Below, one piece after another: positions 17,462-26,140 of a DNA stretch of 64,000 nt. Location: the NCBI GenBank assembly GCA_050258375.1, contig JBLMYQ010000068.1, positions 32,335 to 96,334 on the forward strand, read 5' to 3'. A program made the position numbers and the translations under genes. A model generated the notes under the pieces. The model did no database searches and was not told the origin of the DNA. It saw nothing but the letters and a program-made list of their open reading frames with translations. This DNA is from JBLMYQ01 sp050258375 (GTDB lineage: Bacteria > Bacillota > Clostridia > Acetivibrionales > UBA4821). Positions within the stretch are counted from its first letter, which is position 1, and each line of letters begins with the position of its first letter.

Positions 17462-18916
17462 CTATTTAACCCTCCCCGTAAACAAAGATGTCCCTTGCCC
17501 TGAATAGTTAATTTGTTCAGGTTCAAGATTTTTATCCTTTACAAGAAGGTTCACTATTCTAGTAAAGCAATAGCCTCCTTGACATCTTCCCATCATCGCT
17601 CTTGTACGATACTTGATTCCTGCAATAGTTTTAACACCAAGGGGGTTGTTTAAAGCATCTTTTATTTCCTTCAGTGTAATTCCCTCACATCTGCAAACTA
17701 TTTCTCCGTATTCCGGATTTTCTCTTATTAATTCTGCTTTTTCTTCTTCACTAAGTTCGCTAAATTTAGTCTGTTGTTTCCTTAGAGGATTAAAATCACT
17801 TCTTTTTTTCAAGGATTCTTTTTTATTGATAATATCAGTCACCATCTCTGCAATTACAGGTGTACTCGTTAATCCTGGAGATTCTACACCAATAAGGTTA
17901 ACAAAGTTTTCAACCTCTTTTGATTCCTCAATAATGAAGTCACCAAATCCTCCAACCTTTTTGCCAACAAGCTTTGGTCTCACACCAGAATAATCTCTAA
18001 TAAAATCCTTTCTCTCAATTAGCGGCAGCAGCTGCTTAGCCTCTTTATAAAGCTGTTCAAGTACTTTTTGTGTAGTCGAATAATTTTCTCTTTGATTTAT
18101 ATATTCTGCGCTTGGTCCAATCAGTATGTTTCCATCAATAGTTGTTGTAAGATGCACACCAAGGCCACCTTCTTCAGGTCTTGGTGCAGGATAAACCGGC
18201 ATATTAAGGATACTGCTCACACGCTTATCCAAGATAAAATATTCCCCACGGCAGGGATGTATTCTATAGCCTTTTATTCCTGCCATTCCAGCTATTTTAT
18301 CTGAAAAAAGACCTGCTGAATTTATTACATATTTTGAAATAAACATGCCGTTTGTTGTCTTAACATGAAACTTCCCATCTTTATTTTTTATACCGACAAC
18401 GGGTGTTTCAAGAAAGAATTTTACACCGTTATCTGCTGCATTTTCTGCAAGGGCAATAGTAAGACTATAAGGGCTGGTTACAGCTGTCCAAGGTGAATAC
18501 AAGGCAGCTATTCCTCCAATATTTGGCTGCAGCTTCTCCGCCTCTTCTTTGCCTATGATTTCTAGTCCTTCAACACCATTTTTATCCCCAATTTCTTTAA
18601 GCTTTTTTAGCCTTTCCAAATCAGCATTATCAAAAGCTACTACCAGCTTGCCTGTCTTTTTATAAGGAACGCCAAGTTCTTTACAGTAGCTTTTGAATCG
18701 TTTACAGCCCTCAACGCACAGCTTCGCTTTGACTGTTCCTTCCGTGCAATTAAATCCGGCATGAATGACACCGCTGTTCCTGCCGCTTGTCCCCATACCG
18801 ACATCACTTTCCTTTTCGATAACTGCTGTATTTATATTGTATTTTGATAATTCACGTGCTATTGCACAGCCAACTACCCCTGCACCAATTATTATTATGT
18901 CAAATTGGTTTTTCAA
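17462..18916 (-). CDS. GlpA-like FAD-dependent glycerol-3-phosphate dehydrogenase
   Basis: The 484-residue protein has a DAO-type FAD domain (IIIIGAGVVGCAIAREL, then GTSGRNSGVIHAGF) and a C-terminal BFD-like [2Fe-2S] domain with the cysteine set CRCEG and GRCQGGYC. This matches the GlpA-like subunit found with DUF1667 proteins and predicts oxidation of sn-glycerol-3-phosphate to dihydroxyacetone phosphate; related 2-hydroxyacid oxidases share the fold. I choose the TTG at 18916, seven bases after GGAGG. The in-frame TTG at 18934 lies upstream of that site and would place the ribosome site inside the gene. A 21-base dyad lies just upstream. Confidence 0.85.
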   Translation of the reverse strand: MKNQFDIIIIGAGVVGCAIARELSKYNINTAVIEKESDVGMGTSGRNSGVIHAGFNCTEGTVKAKLCVEGCKRFKSYCKELGVPYKKTGKLVVAFDNADLERLKKLKEIGDKNGVEGLEIIGKEEAEKLQPNIGGIAALYSPWTAVTSPYSLTIALAENAADNGVKFFLETPVVGIKNKDGKFHVKTTNGMFISKYVINSAGLFSDKIAGMAGIKGYRIHPCRGEYFILDKRVSSILNMPVYPAPRPEEGGLGVHLTTTIDGNILIGPSAEYINQRENYSTTQKVLEQLYKEAKQLLPLIERKDFIRDYSGVRPKLVGKKVGGFGDFIIEESKEVENFVNLIGVESPGLTSTPVIAEMVTDIINKKESLKKRSDFNPLRKQQTKFSELSEEEKAELIRENPEYGEIVCRCEGITLKEIKDALNNPLGVKTIAGIKYRTRAMMGRCQGGYCFTRIVNLLVKDKNLEPEQINYSGQGTSLFTGRVK

Positions 18917-18939
18917 AGTATTGCCTCCGAGCAAATATA

Positions 18940-18960
18940 AATAGTCTAGAGTACACTATT
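18940..18960. promoter_or_regulatory. 21-base dyad upstream of the Glp-like trio, possible operator
   Basis: AATAGTCTA and TACACTATT form a near-perfect dyad (eight of nine positions) around a GAG centre, 24 bases before the start of the GlpA-like gene. The position fits a repressor or activator site. I recognise no specific regulator family, and only this single copy was noted. Confidence 0.4.
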
Positions 18961-18992
18961 CTATTGATATCATAAAATTGCAAAATTTTTTA

Positions 18993-20117
18993 TTAGTCTA
19001 ATAACCTTTTAACTAAATTTCTGACTATCTCTTGATTATTTTCAGCGCACATTATCTCTGCAAGCTTATCAGATTGTTTTTTATAGTAATCAATTTTTTC
19101 AGCATTAATACTATTTAAAATTTTTGCCATTGATTGTGGAGAATAATCTTCACCTATAATTCCGCAATCGTATTGTTTTACTATTCTTGCCATCTCCGGC
19201 GAAGGACCTATAGCAACAGCCAGTCTAGCCTGTATAAATTCAAAAAACTTATTTGGCAATGCCATTTTATTATTAAAACTATTTGGTTCAAGTATGTAAA
19301 TACCAATATCGTATTCCGAAATCTTATCACAGATATCTTCTACCTTAACCGGTTCAATAAATCTAATTCTAGGATTCTTATTAGCTTTTGTCTTTAACTC
19401 ATATATGTAGTTTTCATCCCCAACAAGCATAAAGTCCATGCAAAATCTATCATCAAGATATTGCATCATATCAATCATTTTTTCAAGCTTGCGTGAAGGA
19501 TTGACCCCTCCGTGATGAATTATTCTGATTTTTTTCTCATCGGTCTCTGTAGGTTGAATATCTTTGTATTCTGGTGCATTGGTTACAACAATCGGTTTCT
19601 TTTCATAATTTTTTTCATATTCGTCAGCAATTCCCTGGCAAACGGTTAGCATTGCGTCAGCTTTCGGTATATATTTTTTGCAAAGATAGTGTTTGTAATT
19701 GCTGTATAGAAGCCTCCATTTTAAGTTTTCTTCAAATTCCTTGGGCGCGAATTCATGTGCATCAAAAAGTACCTTTGCATTTCTTTTGATTTTTAAAGCT
19801 AGCGGAAGTGTATCAATATCATTTGATATTATAATATCAAATTCTTTTTTAGAAAGTATCTCAACAGATTCTCTTATTAAAGGATTTGACCAATAATAGT
19901 TTTCGTACAGTCTGCCCAATAGCTTAACAGAATTAATATACTTTTTATATTGGTTTCTTCTTTGTTCATTTAACACAATAGAAAATACACCTTCAATATC
20001 AGGTGAAGCTGTTCCAACAGCAGTTATTTCATATTCCTCTTTTAAAAAACGGATTTGGCGCCTAACCCTTGGGTCTGAGGACAAATCCGTAAATGAAAGT
20101 ATTAATATTTTTTTCAT
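18993..20117 (-). CDS. GT4-type glycosyltransferase
   Basis: This 374-residue GT-B glycosyltransferase starts with LILSFTDLSSDPRVRRQ, the N-terminal signature of many GT4 enzymes. It has a mid-protein DAHEFAPKEF motif and a donor-binding domain from about residue 190 with IIHHGGVNPSRKLEKMI. The usual E-x7-E donor motif is weak (around LPNKFFEFIQARLA). Donor and acceptor cannot be read from sequence. It follows the WbpI-like epimerase by twelve bases and precedes the Glp-like trio, so it is probably the last glycan gene before that insertion-like block. Confidence 0.82.
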   Translation of the reverse strand: MKKILILSFTDLSSDPRVRRQIRFLKEEYEITAVGTASPDIEGVFSIVLNEQRRNQYKKYINSVKLLGRLYENYYWSNPLIRESVEILSKKEFDIIISNDIDTLPLALKIKRNAKVLFDAHEFAPKEFEENLKWRLLYSNYKHYLCKKYIPKADAMLTVCQGIADEYEKNYEKKPIVVTNAPEYKDIQPTETDEKKIRIIHHGGVNPSRKLEKMIDMMQYLDDRFCMDFMLVGDENYIYELKTKANKNPRIRFIEPVKVEDICDKISEYDIGIYILEPNSFNNKMALPNKFFEFIQARLAVAIGPSPEMARIVKQYDCGIIGEDYSPQSMAKILNSINAEKIDYYKKQSDKLAEIMCAENNQEIVRNLVKRLLD

Positions 20118-20129
20118 TTAAAACCTCAA

Positions 20130-21239
20130 CTACTTTTTAGAAGTTTTTATGATAAAATCAATTATTTTTTCTCCAGCATGTCCATCTCCGAAAGCTTTTG
20201 AATCATTAATTTGTTGCTTTTTGTCATTAATAAAGCTTACTGCTTCAACAATTTTTTCTGGGGACGAACCAACCAATTGATTCCATCCTGATTCAACTGT
20301 TTCAATCCATTCTGTTTCATTTCTAAGAGTGATACATGGAATTTTAAAGAAAAATGCTTCTTTTTGAACTCCTCCGGAATCAGTAGCTATAATCTTTGCG
20401 TTTTTCTCCAAGAGAAGCATATCCAAATATCCGACTGGATCAATTATATTAATATTTTTACAAATATCTATATTATATTGTTTAATAAATTTTTTAGTCC
20501 TAGGATGTACAGGAAGAATTATTTTTTCACCTGTTTTAGCTAATCCAGAAAGCAAGGCAATTAAAACTTGTTTTTCATTTGTATTTTCAGCTCTATGTAT
20601 TGTTGAAAGAATATACTTTTTTTCTTTACACTCTAGGATGTCTAAAATATTTGATTTTTTTGACGCAATGTCAGAGTTGTATAAAACTGCATCATACATA
20701 ACATCTCCAGTATTAGCAACTTTTTTCCCTCTGAAATTTTCCTTTATTCCTTCATCTTTAAGATTCTTTACCGCAGTTTCTGTCGGGCAAAATAACATTG
20801 TTGATATATGATCTGTAAGAATTCTGTTTTGTTCTTCTGGCATAGCCATATTGAATGATCTTAACCCTGCTTCTACATGAATAACAGGAATAAGCAATTT
20901 ACTTGCTGCTAACGCTCCAGCCAAAGTAGAATTTGTATCACCATAAACCATTACCACATCAGGTTTTTCAGAAAAGATAACTTGCTCAACCTTTTTTAAT
21001 ATTTCTCCGGTCTGTTCTCCATGATTTCCAGAACCTACACCTAAGCTATAATTTGGTTTAGGAATACTCAATTGTTCAAAAAATATTTTAGCCATATTAA
21101 TATCATAATGCTGCCCTGTGTCAACAATTATTTCAGTTATTTTTGTATTGCTTGAAGCATTATACTTAATAATTGCTCTTGATACCACTGCTGCCTTTAC
21201 GAACTGTGGTCTTGCACCAATAACTGTAAGTATTTTCAT
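20130..21239 (-). CDS. wbpI: UDP-GlcNAc(3NAc)A 2-epimerase (WbpI-like, non-hydrolysing)
   Basis: This 369-residue member of the non-hydrolysing UDP-GlcNAc 2-epimerase family has IGARPQFVKAA, VYGDTNSTLAGALAAS, HVEAGLRSF, the STIHRAEN motif and DSGGVQKEAF. Features such as TGQHYDINM, IPKPNYSLGVGSG and RNETEWIET are closer to WbpI, which acts on the 2,3-diacetamido glucuronate derivative, than to WecB/MnaA. With the WbpA-B-D-E set at 47.98-52.2 kb it would complete a route to UDP-ManNAc(3NAc)A. The alternative is plain UDP-GlcNAc 2-epimerase, supplying UDP-ManNAc to the WecC-like enzyme. The ATG at 21239 is preceded by GGAG. Confidence 0.8.
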   Translation of the reverse strand: MKILTVIGARPQFVKAAVVSRAIIKYNASSNTKITEIIVDTGQHYDINMAKIFFEQLSIPKPNYSLGVGSGNHGEQTGEILKKVEQVIFSEKPDVVMVYGDTNSTLAGALAASKLLIPVIHVEAGLRSFNMAMPEEQNRILTDHISTMLFCPTETAVKNLKDEGIKENFRGKKVANTGDVMYDAVLYNSDIASKKSNILDILECKEKKYILSTIHRAENTNEKQVLIALLSGLAKTGEKIILPVHPRTKKFIKQYNIDICKNINIIDPVGYLDMLLLEKNAKIIATDSGGVQKEAFFFKIPCITLRNETEWIETVESGWNQLVGSSPEKIVEAVSFINDKKQQINDSKAFGDGHAGEKIIDFIIKTSKK

Positions 21240-21298
21240 GCAATTTTACTCCGTATTATTCTTAATTATTATATTTTCACCCTTATTATTGTGCTCAG

Positions 21299-22135
21299 CT
21301 ATTTTAAATTTTTTAATTTATTTATATCCTGTCGTAATTTCATAGCTCCTGGTGTCATCCAATTAGGAGGCCAATCTTTATCACTCGTAATTGAACCTTT
21401 TAGGAAATGTTCTAAATCTTCAAAGTAATATAACATATCCGATGGTTTATAATCGCCTTTTAATAAGGCTTCTATTACCTTTCCTTCAAAAGAATTCAGT
21501 TCTGTTCTTGTGCTGAAATCAACAATTTTTTCTGCTGGAATAGGTTCCCCTGAGGCAATTTCATCAAAACTAGCTAATGCAATGACTGCAATTGTTGGAT
21601 CAATCATTATGCTAGTACTAGTTTTATTGTTTTCAACAAATAATTGTGCGTGGTTTCCAATTATACCTCCATGCCATCCTACAAAACGGATACTATTATT
21701 CTTTATATTAAATATTCTGGAAAAATATCCAACGGCAATAGCATACTTATCACAAGAAAGCTTCTTCTCAACTAATATTTTGTTAAACTCCAGATTTTTA
21801 CTACTTCCATATGGAGCCAACTGGTAAGATATAATACCAGCAAAAATAATACGAAGTTCATCATCTGTTAGGTTGGAGAATGAACTACCTAAGGTAGACT
21901 TAAGTTCTTGTTTTACAGAAAAAAACACTTTATTTATTTTTTCTGGGTTATGACGAATTTCATTAATTATATTAGTATTAATTGAATTAATTTGTACTTT
22001 TTTTACTATATTAGTTTTAGTAATCATATTAGTAATTTTGTTACTATTTACATTACTATTTGGAAATACTATTAATATGAAAATTATCAGTAAAAATAGT
22101 AATCCTAAGGCTAATATTCCTATCCTTTTTTTCAA
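21299..22135 (-). CDS. Membrane-anchored transglutaminase-like protein
   Basis: The 278-residue protein has an N-terminal signal anchor (GILALGLLFLLIIFILIVF) and an extracytoplasmic part that I cannot assign to a named family. A Cys-His-Asp series is visible: LSCDKYAIA near residue 135, GNHAQLFVE near residue 163 and MIDPTIAV near residue 180. Order and spacing fit the papain-like/transglutaminase-like fold. An extracellular acyl transfer or peptidase activity on wall peptides or aminoglycans is possible but inferred. The start is TTG at 22135 behind GGAGATG. It sits between an SDR gene and the WbpI-like gene, an unusual neighbour for sugar-nucleotide enzymes. Confidence 0.6.
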   Translation of the reverse strand: MKKRIGILALGLLFLLIIFILIVFPNSNVNSNKITNMITKTNIVKKVQINSINTNIINEIRHNPEKINKVFFSVKQELKSTLGSSFSNLTDDELRIIFAGIISYQLAPYGSSKNLEFNKILVEKKLSCDKYAIAVGYFSRIFNIKNNSIRFVGWHGGIIGNHAQLFVENNKTSTSIMIDPTIAVIALASFDEIASGEPIPAEKIVDFSTRTELNSFEGKVIEALLKGDYKPSDMLYYFEDLEHFLKGSITSDKDWPPNWMTPGAMKLRQDINKLKNLK

Positions 22136-22193
22136 AGAATATCATCTCCATATTAACTTTAAAATTCTTTTCCTGTAACATCGCAAAGTTTAA

Positions 22194-23240
22194 TTATAAA
22201 ATTTTCATCTTATCTTTATGCTTCTTCATGCAACTTTCTATAAAGTTCATATTTTCTTTAGTCCACTTAATAGTATTTTTAATTCCATCTTCCAATTTTA
22301 CAGTTGCGTCAAAGCCTAACTCTTTTTTTGATTTTTCAATGCTTCCAAAACGCTTTCCAGAATTATCCCATGCACGTTTTGGTAATAATTCAACGCGAGT
22401 AGGGTTATCTGTTAAAGTATTAATTATTTCAGCTAAATCCTTAATTGTTGTCTCAATACCACTGGCAATATTATAGACTGCACCAGGCTGTCCTTTTACT
22501 GCACACAGTATAAGCCCGCTAACAATATCATCAACATAAATGAAATCACGAGTTGCAATACCCTCATTTTCAACAGTAAGTGGCATTCTCTTTAAAGCTC
22601 TATAAATAAACGTTGGAGTTACATTACGCCAAACCGTTGCGGGTGTCCCTCTCCATTTACCTGCTCCCAATACTTCACCGGGACCATATACATTCTGAAA
22701 TCTAGCTTTTACTACTGGCAATTTGTACATTTTAAAATAATAATTTGAATAAAATTCCCCAAATATCTTTGACATTTGATATGGGCTATCTAAATATAAA
22801 GATACTGGCGCATCTTCATCTGTAGCATGCGCTTTATCAAAAGTTTTTTCTGCAACAGTACATCCTGCTGAAGAATAAACAACTTTTTTAAGTTTTTTAA
22901 AATTCTTTATAGTTTCATATAACTTTAACGTTGTATAGGTATTATTCTCATGATCCGCAATAGGATTGTGAATTGAACTTTGATTCCCATGGTATGTTGA
23001 AAGGTGAAAAACGAAATCTAAATCATCATTCAACATGCCTAAAATTTTATCATCTGTTATTGAAGCATTAATAAAAGTAATTCTACTATCATTCGGTAAA
23101 TTCTCTTTTTCAGATGATAATAAGTTATCTATAACAACTATTTCTTTAGGGTCTGAAAGTAAAATTGTTTTTACCAAGTTACTCCCTACAAAACCTGCGC
23201 CACCTACAACTAAAATTTTTTGTTCTTTAAAATAATCCAT
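22194..23240 (-). CDS. NAD-dependent sugar epimerase/dehydratase (SDR), WbmF-like
   Basis: This 348-residue extended SDR has VVGGAGFVGSN at the NAD site, a SSAGCTVAEK strand in place of the usual serine-rich active-site strand, and YQMSK as the YxxxK pair. The insert VLGAGKWRGTPATVWRNV near residue 195 is unusual. It resembles the SDRs that act on nucleotide-linked diacetamido uronic acids in Bordetella O-antigen loci (WbmF/G/H) and, like those, lies close to an AsnB-like gene. The exact reaction, probably a C4 or C5 epimerisation, is not determined. The ATG at 23240 follows GAGGTG and the gene begins 13 bases after the second SDR. Confidence 0.75.
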   Translation of the reverse strand: MDYFKEQKILVVGGAGFVGSNLVKTILLSDPKEIVVIDNLLSSEKENLPNDSRITFINASITDDKILGMLNDDLDFVFHLSTYHGNQSSIHNPIADHENNTYTTLKLYETIKNFKKLKKVVYSSAGCTVAEKTFDKAHATDEDAPVSLYLDSPYQMSKIFGEFYSNYYFKMYKLPVVKARFQNVYGPGEVLGAGKWRGTPATVWRNVTPTFIYRALKRMPLTVENEGIATRDFIYVDDIVSGLILCAVKGQPGAVYNIASGIETTIKDLAEIINTLTDNPTRVELLPKRAWDNSGKRFGSIEKSKKELGFDATVKLEDGIKNTIKWTKENMNFIESCMKKHKDKMKIL

Positions 23241-23253
23241 TTATACACCTCAC

Positions 23254-24195
23254 TTATTTCTCTTCTACAGATTTTAAATGTGTATAAGTTTGTGTAATTC
23301 CAAATTCTTTATACCATTCAATAGCATTTTTAACCCCAACTTCCAAAGGTGTGCTGGTCTTCCAGCCAAAATCCTTGTTTGTTCTTGAAGGGTCAAGTAG
23401 TATTGTATAAACATCATCTTCATTTCTAGGTCTTACTTCGACATCTTTTTCAAGCTTTATATTCAATGCTTTAATTGTTGCATCAAATAATTCCTTAATC
23501 GAATAATCTGAACCTGAAGAAATGTGATAAGCCCCAGTCCCATTTTTTCCGTATATTGCTTTAATTACTACCTCAACCAAATCGCTTACATATACAAAAT
23601 CCCTTCTTGTGTCCATAACAAAGCATGGTTTGTCATTTGTAAGCCTATGATAAAAGGTTGGTAAAGGACCGCTCAGATTTCTGGGACCATAGGCATTAGC
23701 CAATCTGAATGATACATATTGAAGTCCACTTAACTTAATATAATGCTCTGCTGTTGTTTTGCTTATTGCATAACTACTGCCTTCAAGCTTTATAGGATGA
23801 TTTAATGTAATTGGCTGCTCTTCCGGTCTAAGACCATAACCCAATGCTGTCTGAAAATATATTAATTTTTTTATATTAACTCTTTTTGATGCTTTTACAA
23901 CATTTACTGTTCCAAGTTCATTTGTCAGGACATCTTCAACCCAGTTTTCAGGATCTTTATATGAAGCTGCTGCATGTATAACAATTTCAGGTTGAAAATC
24001 TTTAAAGACTTCATTTACAAGATTAGGATCTGCTATTGTACCTTCAACTATCTTTAAATTCTCAGTTGGAGTAAGGTTATCCCTTCTTCCAGTTGCATAA
24101 TTATCTATTACTAACACTTCTTCACCCTTTTTTAGCAGTTCATCTGTAAGATGTGAACCAATAAATCCCGCACCACCTGTAATTAATACTTTCAT
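23254..24195 (-). CDS. NAD-dependent sugar epimerase (SDR)
   Basis: This 313-residue extended SDR has TGGAGFIGSHL at the N terminus, HAAASYKDPENW in the substrate region and YAISKTTAEHYI holding the YxxxK pair. The usual Ser-Ser active-site strand is YFQTALGYG, so a threonine probably serves instead. DFVYVSDLVEVV is typical of UDP-sugar 4-epimerase-like enzymes. It starts directly behind AGGAGG, 16 bases after the AsnB-like gene, and is followed by a second SDR. The trio suggests successive epimerisation and amidation of a uronic acid nucleotide, which is inference. Confidence 0.78.
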   Translation of the reverse strand: MKVLITGGAGFIGSHLTDELLKKGEEVLVIDNYATGRRDNLTPTENLKIVEGTIADPNLVNEVFKDFQPEIVIHAAASYKDPENWVEDVLTNELGTVNVVKASKRVNIKKLIYFQTALGYGLRPEEQPITLNHPIKLEGSSYAISKTTAEHYIKLSGLQYVSFRLANAYGPRNLSGPLPTFYHRLTNDKPCFVMDTRRDFVYVSDLVEVVIKAIYGKNGTGAYHISSGSDYSIKELFDATIKALNIKLEKDVEVRPRNEDDVYTILLDPSRTNKDFGWKTSTPLEVGVKNAIEWYKEFGITQTYTHLKSVEEK

Positions 24196-24211
24196 TTTAA
24201 ATTACCTCCTG

Positions 24212-26116
24212 TTATTGTAATAGTTTTTTGTATTTATGCTCTTTATCATGGAATTCCTGTTGCCATAATTCTAAACATAGTAATCCCCATATATTTCTTC
24301 CAAATTTTAATTCAGAATCGATTTTTTCCAATACAATTCTATTATTAATTATGTCCCTATTTAAAGACTTAGTTGTCGAAAATATGTCCCTTACATAATC
24401 CTTTGCTTCTCCTTTTAACCATTCACTTAATGGGACAGGAAAGCCCATCTTATCCTTTCTATTAAGAATCGCTGATGGCAAATATTCTTTCATGGCACTC
24501 TTCAAGCCATATTTCATATTACCATCCTTGAATTTCACATTTGATGGAATAGTAGCAACAAACTCTACCAATGGATGATCAAGGAATGGTACTCTTGATT
24601 CCAAGCCATGTGCCATGCTTACCCTATCCTCAACCTGAAGTAACGCTGGTAGCAATGTCTTAAAATCAAAATGAGTCATGCTGTCAAAGTATGATTCTTT
24701 TCCTACATTATCAGCTTTGAATATTGATTTAAATGTTTCATATGGAGAATATCCATCTAACATGTCCCAGTTAACTTCTTCTCCAAGTGAAGGCGCCCTG
24801 TTTATTAATTTAAAATATCTTTTGTCTAAATCTTCAAACATACCCTCTTTCCAAAACTCTTTAAGCATTGGCTTATAATTCTTTAATGATGTCAAATTTG
24901 GTATAATTGATTCATAGGTAACAATAAAATTGCCTGAATTTGAAGTCCCATCAATAGCTGCTTTTATACACTGTTCAAAATAAGCAATTAAATATCTGGT
25001 ATAGCCACCAAAAATCTCATCTCCACCTTGTCCACCAAGAACAACCTTTCTATATTTACTAGCAAGACTTGATACCATATATTGAGGAAAAGAACCAGGT
25101 CCTGCAACTGGATAATCCATATGATATATTACTTTGGAAATATTATCTATAAAATCTTTGACTGATATATCAATTTCATGTAGTTCAAAATTTCTCCAAT
25201 TTGCTAATTCTCTGGCATAATAACTTTCATCATATTCACTACTTATTGAAAATTTACCTGTAAATCCCTTGAAATCATCTCCTGTATTTTTTGTAGCTAA
25301 AGAAGCAACAATACTTGAATCGATTCCACCACTAATATAAGCACCAACTGGCACATCACTACGCAAATGATAATTTACTGAATCTAAAAGTAGTTGGTGA
25401 ATTTTTTCCTCAAAATATTTAGCTGTGTGATCAAAGTCTAAATTATAATACACCTGCCAATAACGCTTAATTGATATTTTACCTTTATGTACTATAAGCT
25501 TATGGGCAGGAAGTAATTCATTAATACTTTTAAATAAGGTTTTTCCTGCAAGGCATAATTGAAAATATAAATAATCTTTTAATCCATTAAAGTCTGTTTC
25601 AATTTTTTCTACAAAAGGCAATAAAGCTTTAACTTCTGACGCAAATATTAAATTATTATCAATTACTGAGTAATAAAAAGGCTTTATTCCAAAACGATCT
25701 CTTGCACAAAATAATTTTTGATTTTTTTCATCCCATAATGAAAAGGCAAACATTCCTCTTAAATGATCGAGACAATCTTCTCCCCATTTTTCGTATGCAC
25801 GTAAAATAACCTCAGTATCAGAATTTGTTTTAAATTTATTAACCCCAATTTCATTACGCAACTCAATATAGTTATATATTTCACCATTAAATGATATGCA
25901 ACTACCTAATTCATCTTCCATTGGTTGATGACCAGATTCAATATCAATAATACTTAACCTTCGATGAGCAAATCCTACATACTCACGACAATGATTCCAA
26001 ATTCCCTCACCATCAGGACCTCTGTGCTTTTGTAAATAATTCATTACATCTAATTTTTTCTTTATGTTAGATATACGTTCATTCTTAAGGTTTATTAATC
26101 CTGCAATGCCACACAT
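24212..26116 (-). CDS. AsnB-like glutamine-dependent amidotransferase (copy 2)
   Basis: This is a 634-residue asparagine-synthetase-like protein with Cys2 (MCGIAG), HRGPDGEG, NGEIYNYIE, the PPi loop SGGIDSS near residue 265 and GGQGGDEIFGGY. It differs from copies 1 and 3 in the synthetase domain, where MDYPVAGPGSFPQY stands at the position of QDEPFGSTS. That divergence suggests a different acceptor rather than a recent duplication. It lies next to two SDR genes, an arrangement known from Bordetella loci that make diacetamido uronamides. The enzyme should be active, since all recognisable catalytic motifs are kept. Confidence 0.85.
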   Translation of the reverse strand: MCGIAGLINLKNERISNIKKKLDVMNYLQKHRGPDGEGIWNHCREYVGFAHRRLSIIDIESGHQPMEDELGSCISFNGEIYNYIELRNEIGVNKFKTNSDTEVILRAYEKWGEDCLDHLRGMFAFSLWDEKNQKLFCARDRFGIKPFYYSVIDNNLIFASEVKALLPFVEKIETDFNGLKDYLYFQLCLAGKTLFKSINELLPAHKLIVHKGKISIKRYWQVYYNLDFDHTAKYFEEKIHQLLLDSVNYHLRSDVPVGAYISGGIDSSIVASLATKNTGDDFKGFTGKFSISSEYDESYYARELANWRNFELHEIDISVKDFIDNISKVIYHMDYPVAGPGSFPQYMVSSLASKYRKVVLGGQGGDEIFGGYTRYLIAYFEQCIKAAIDGTSNSGNFIVTYESIIPNLTSLKNYKPMLKEFWKEGMFEDLDKRYFKLINRAPSLGEEVNWDMLDGYSPYETFKSIFKADNVGKESYFDSMTHFDFKTLLPALLQVEDRVSMAHGLESRVPFLDHPLVEFVATIPSNVKFKDGNMKYGLKSAMKEYLPSAILNRKDKMGFPVPLSEWLKGEAKDYVRDIFSTTKSLNRDIINNRIVLEKIDSELKFGRNIWGLLCLELWQQEFHDKEHKYKKLLQ

Positions 26117-26140
26117 GCTTATCCCTCTCTTTTTCTAATG

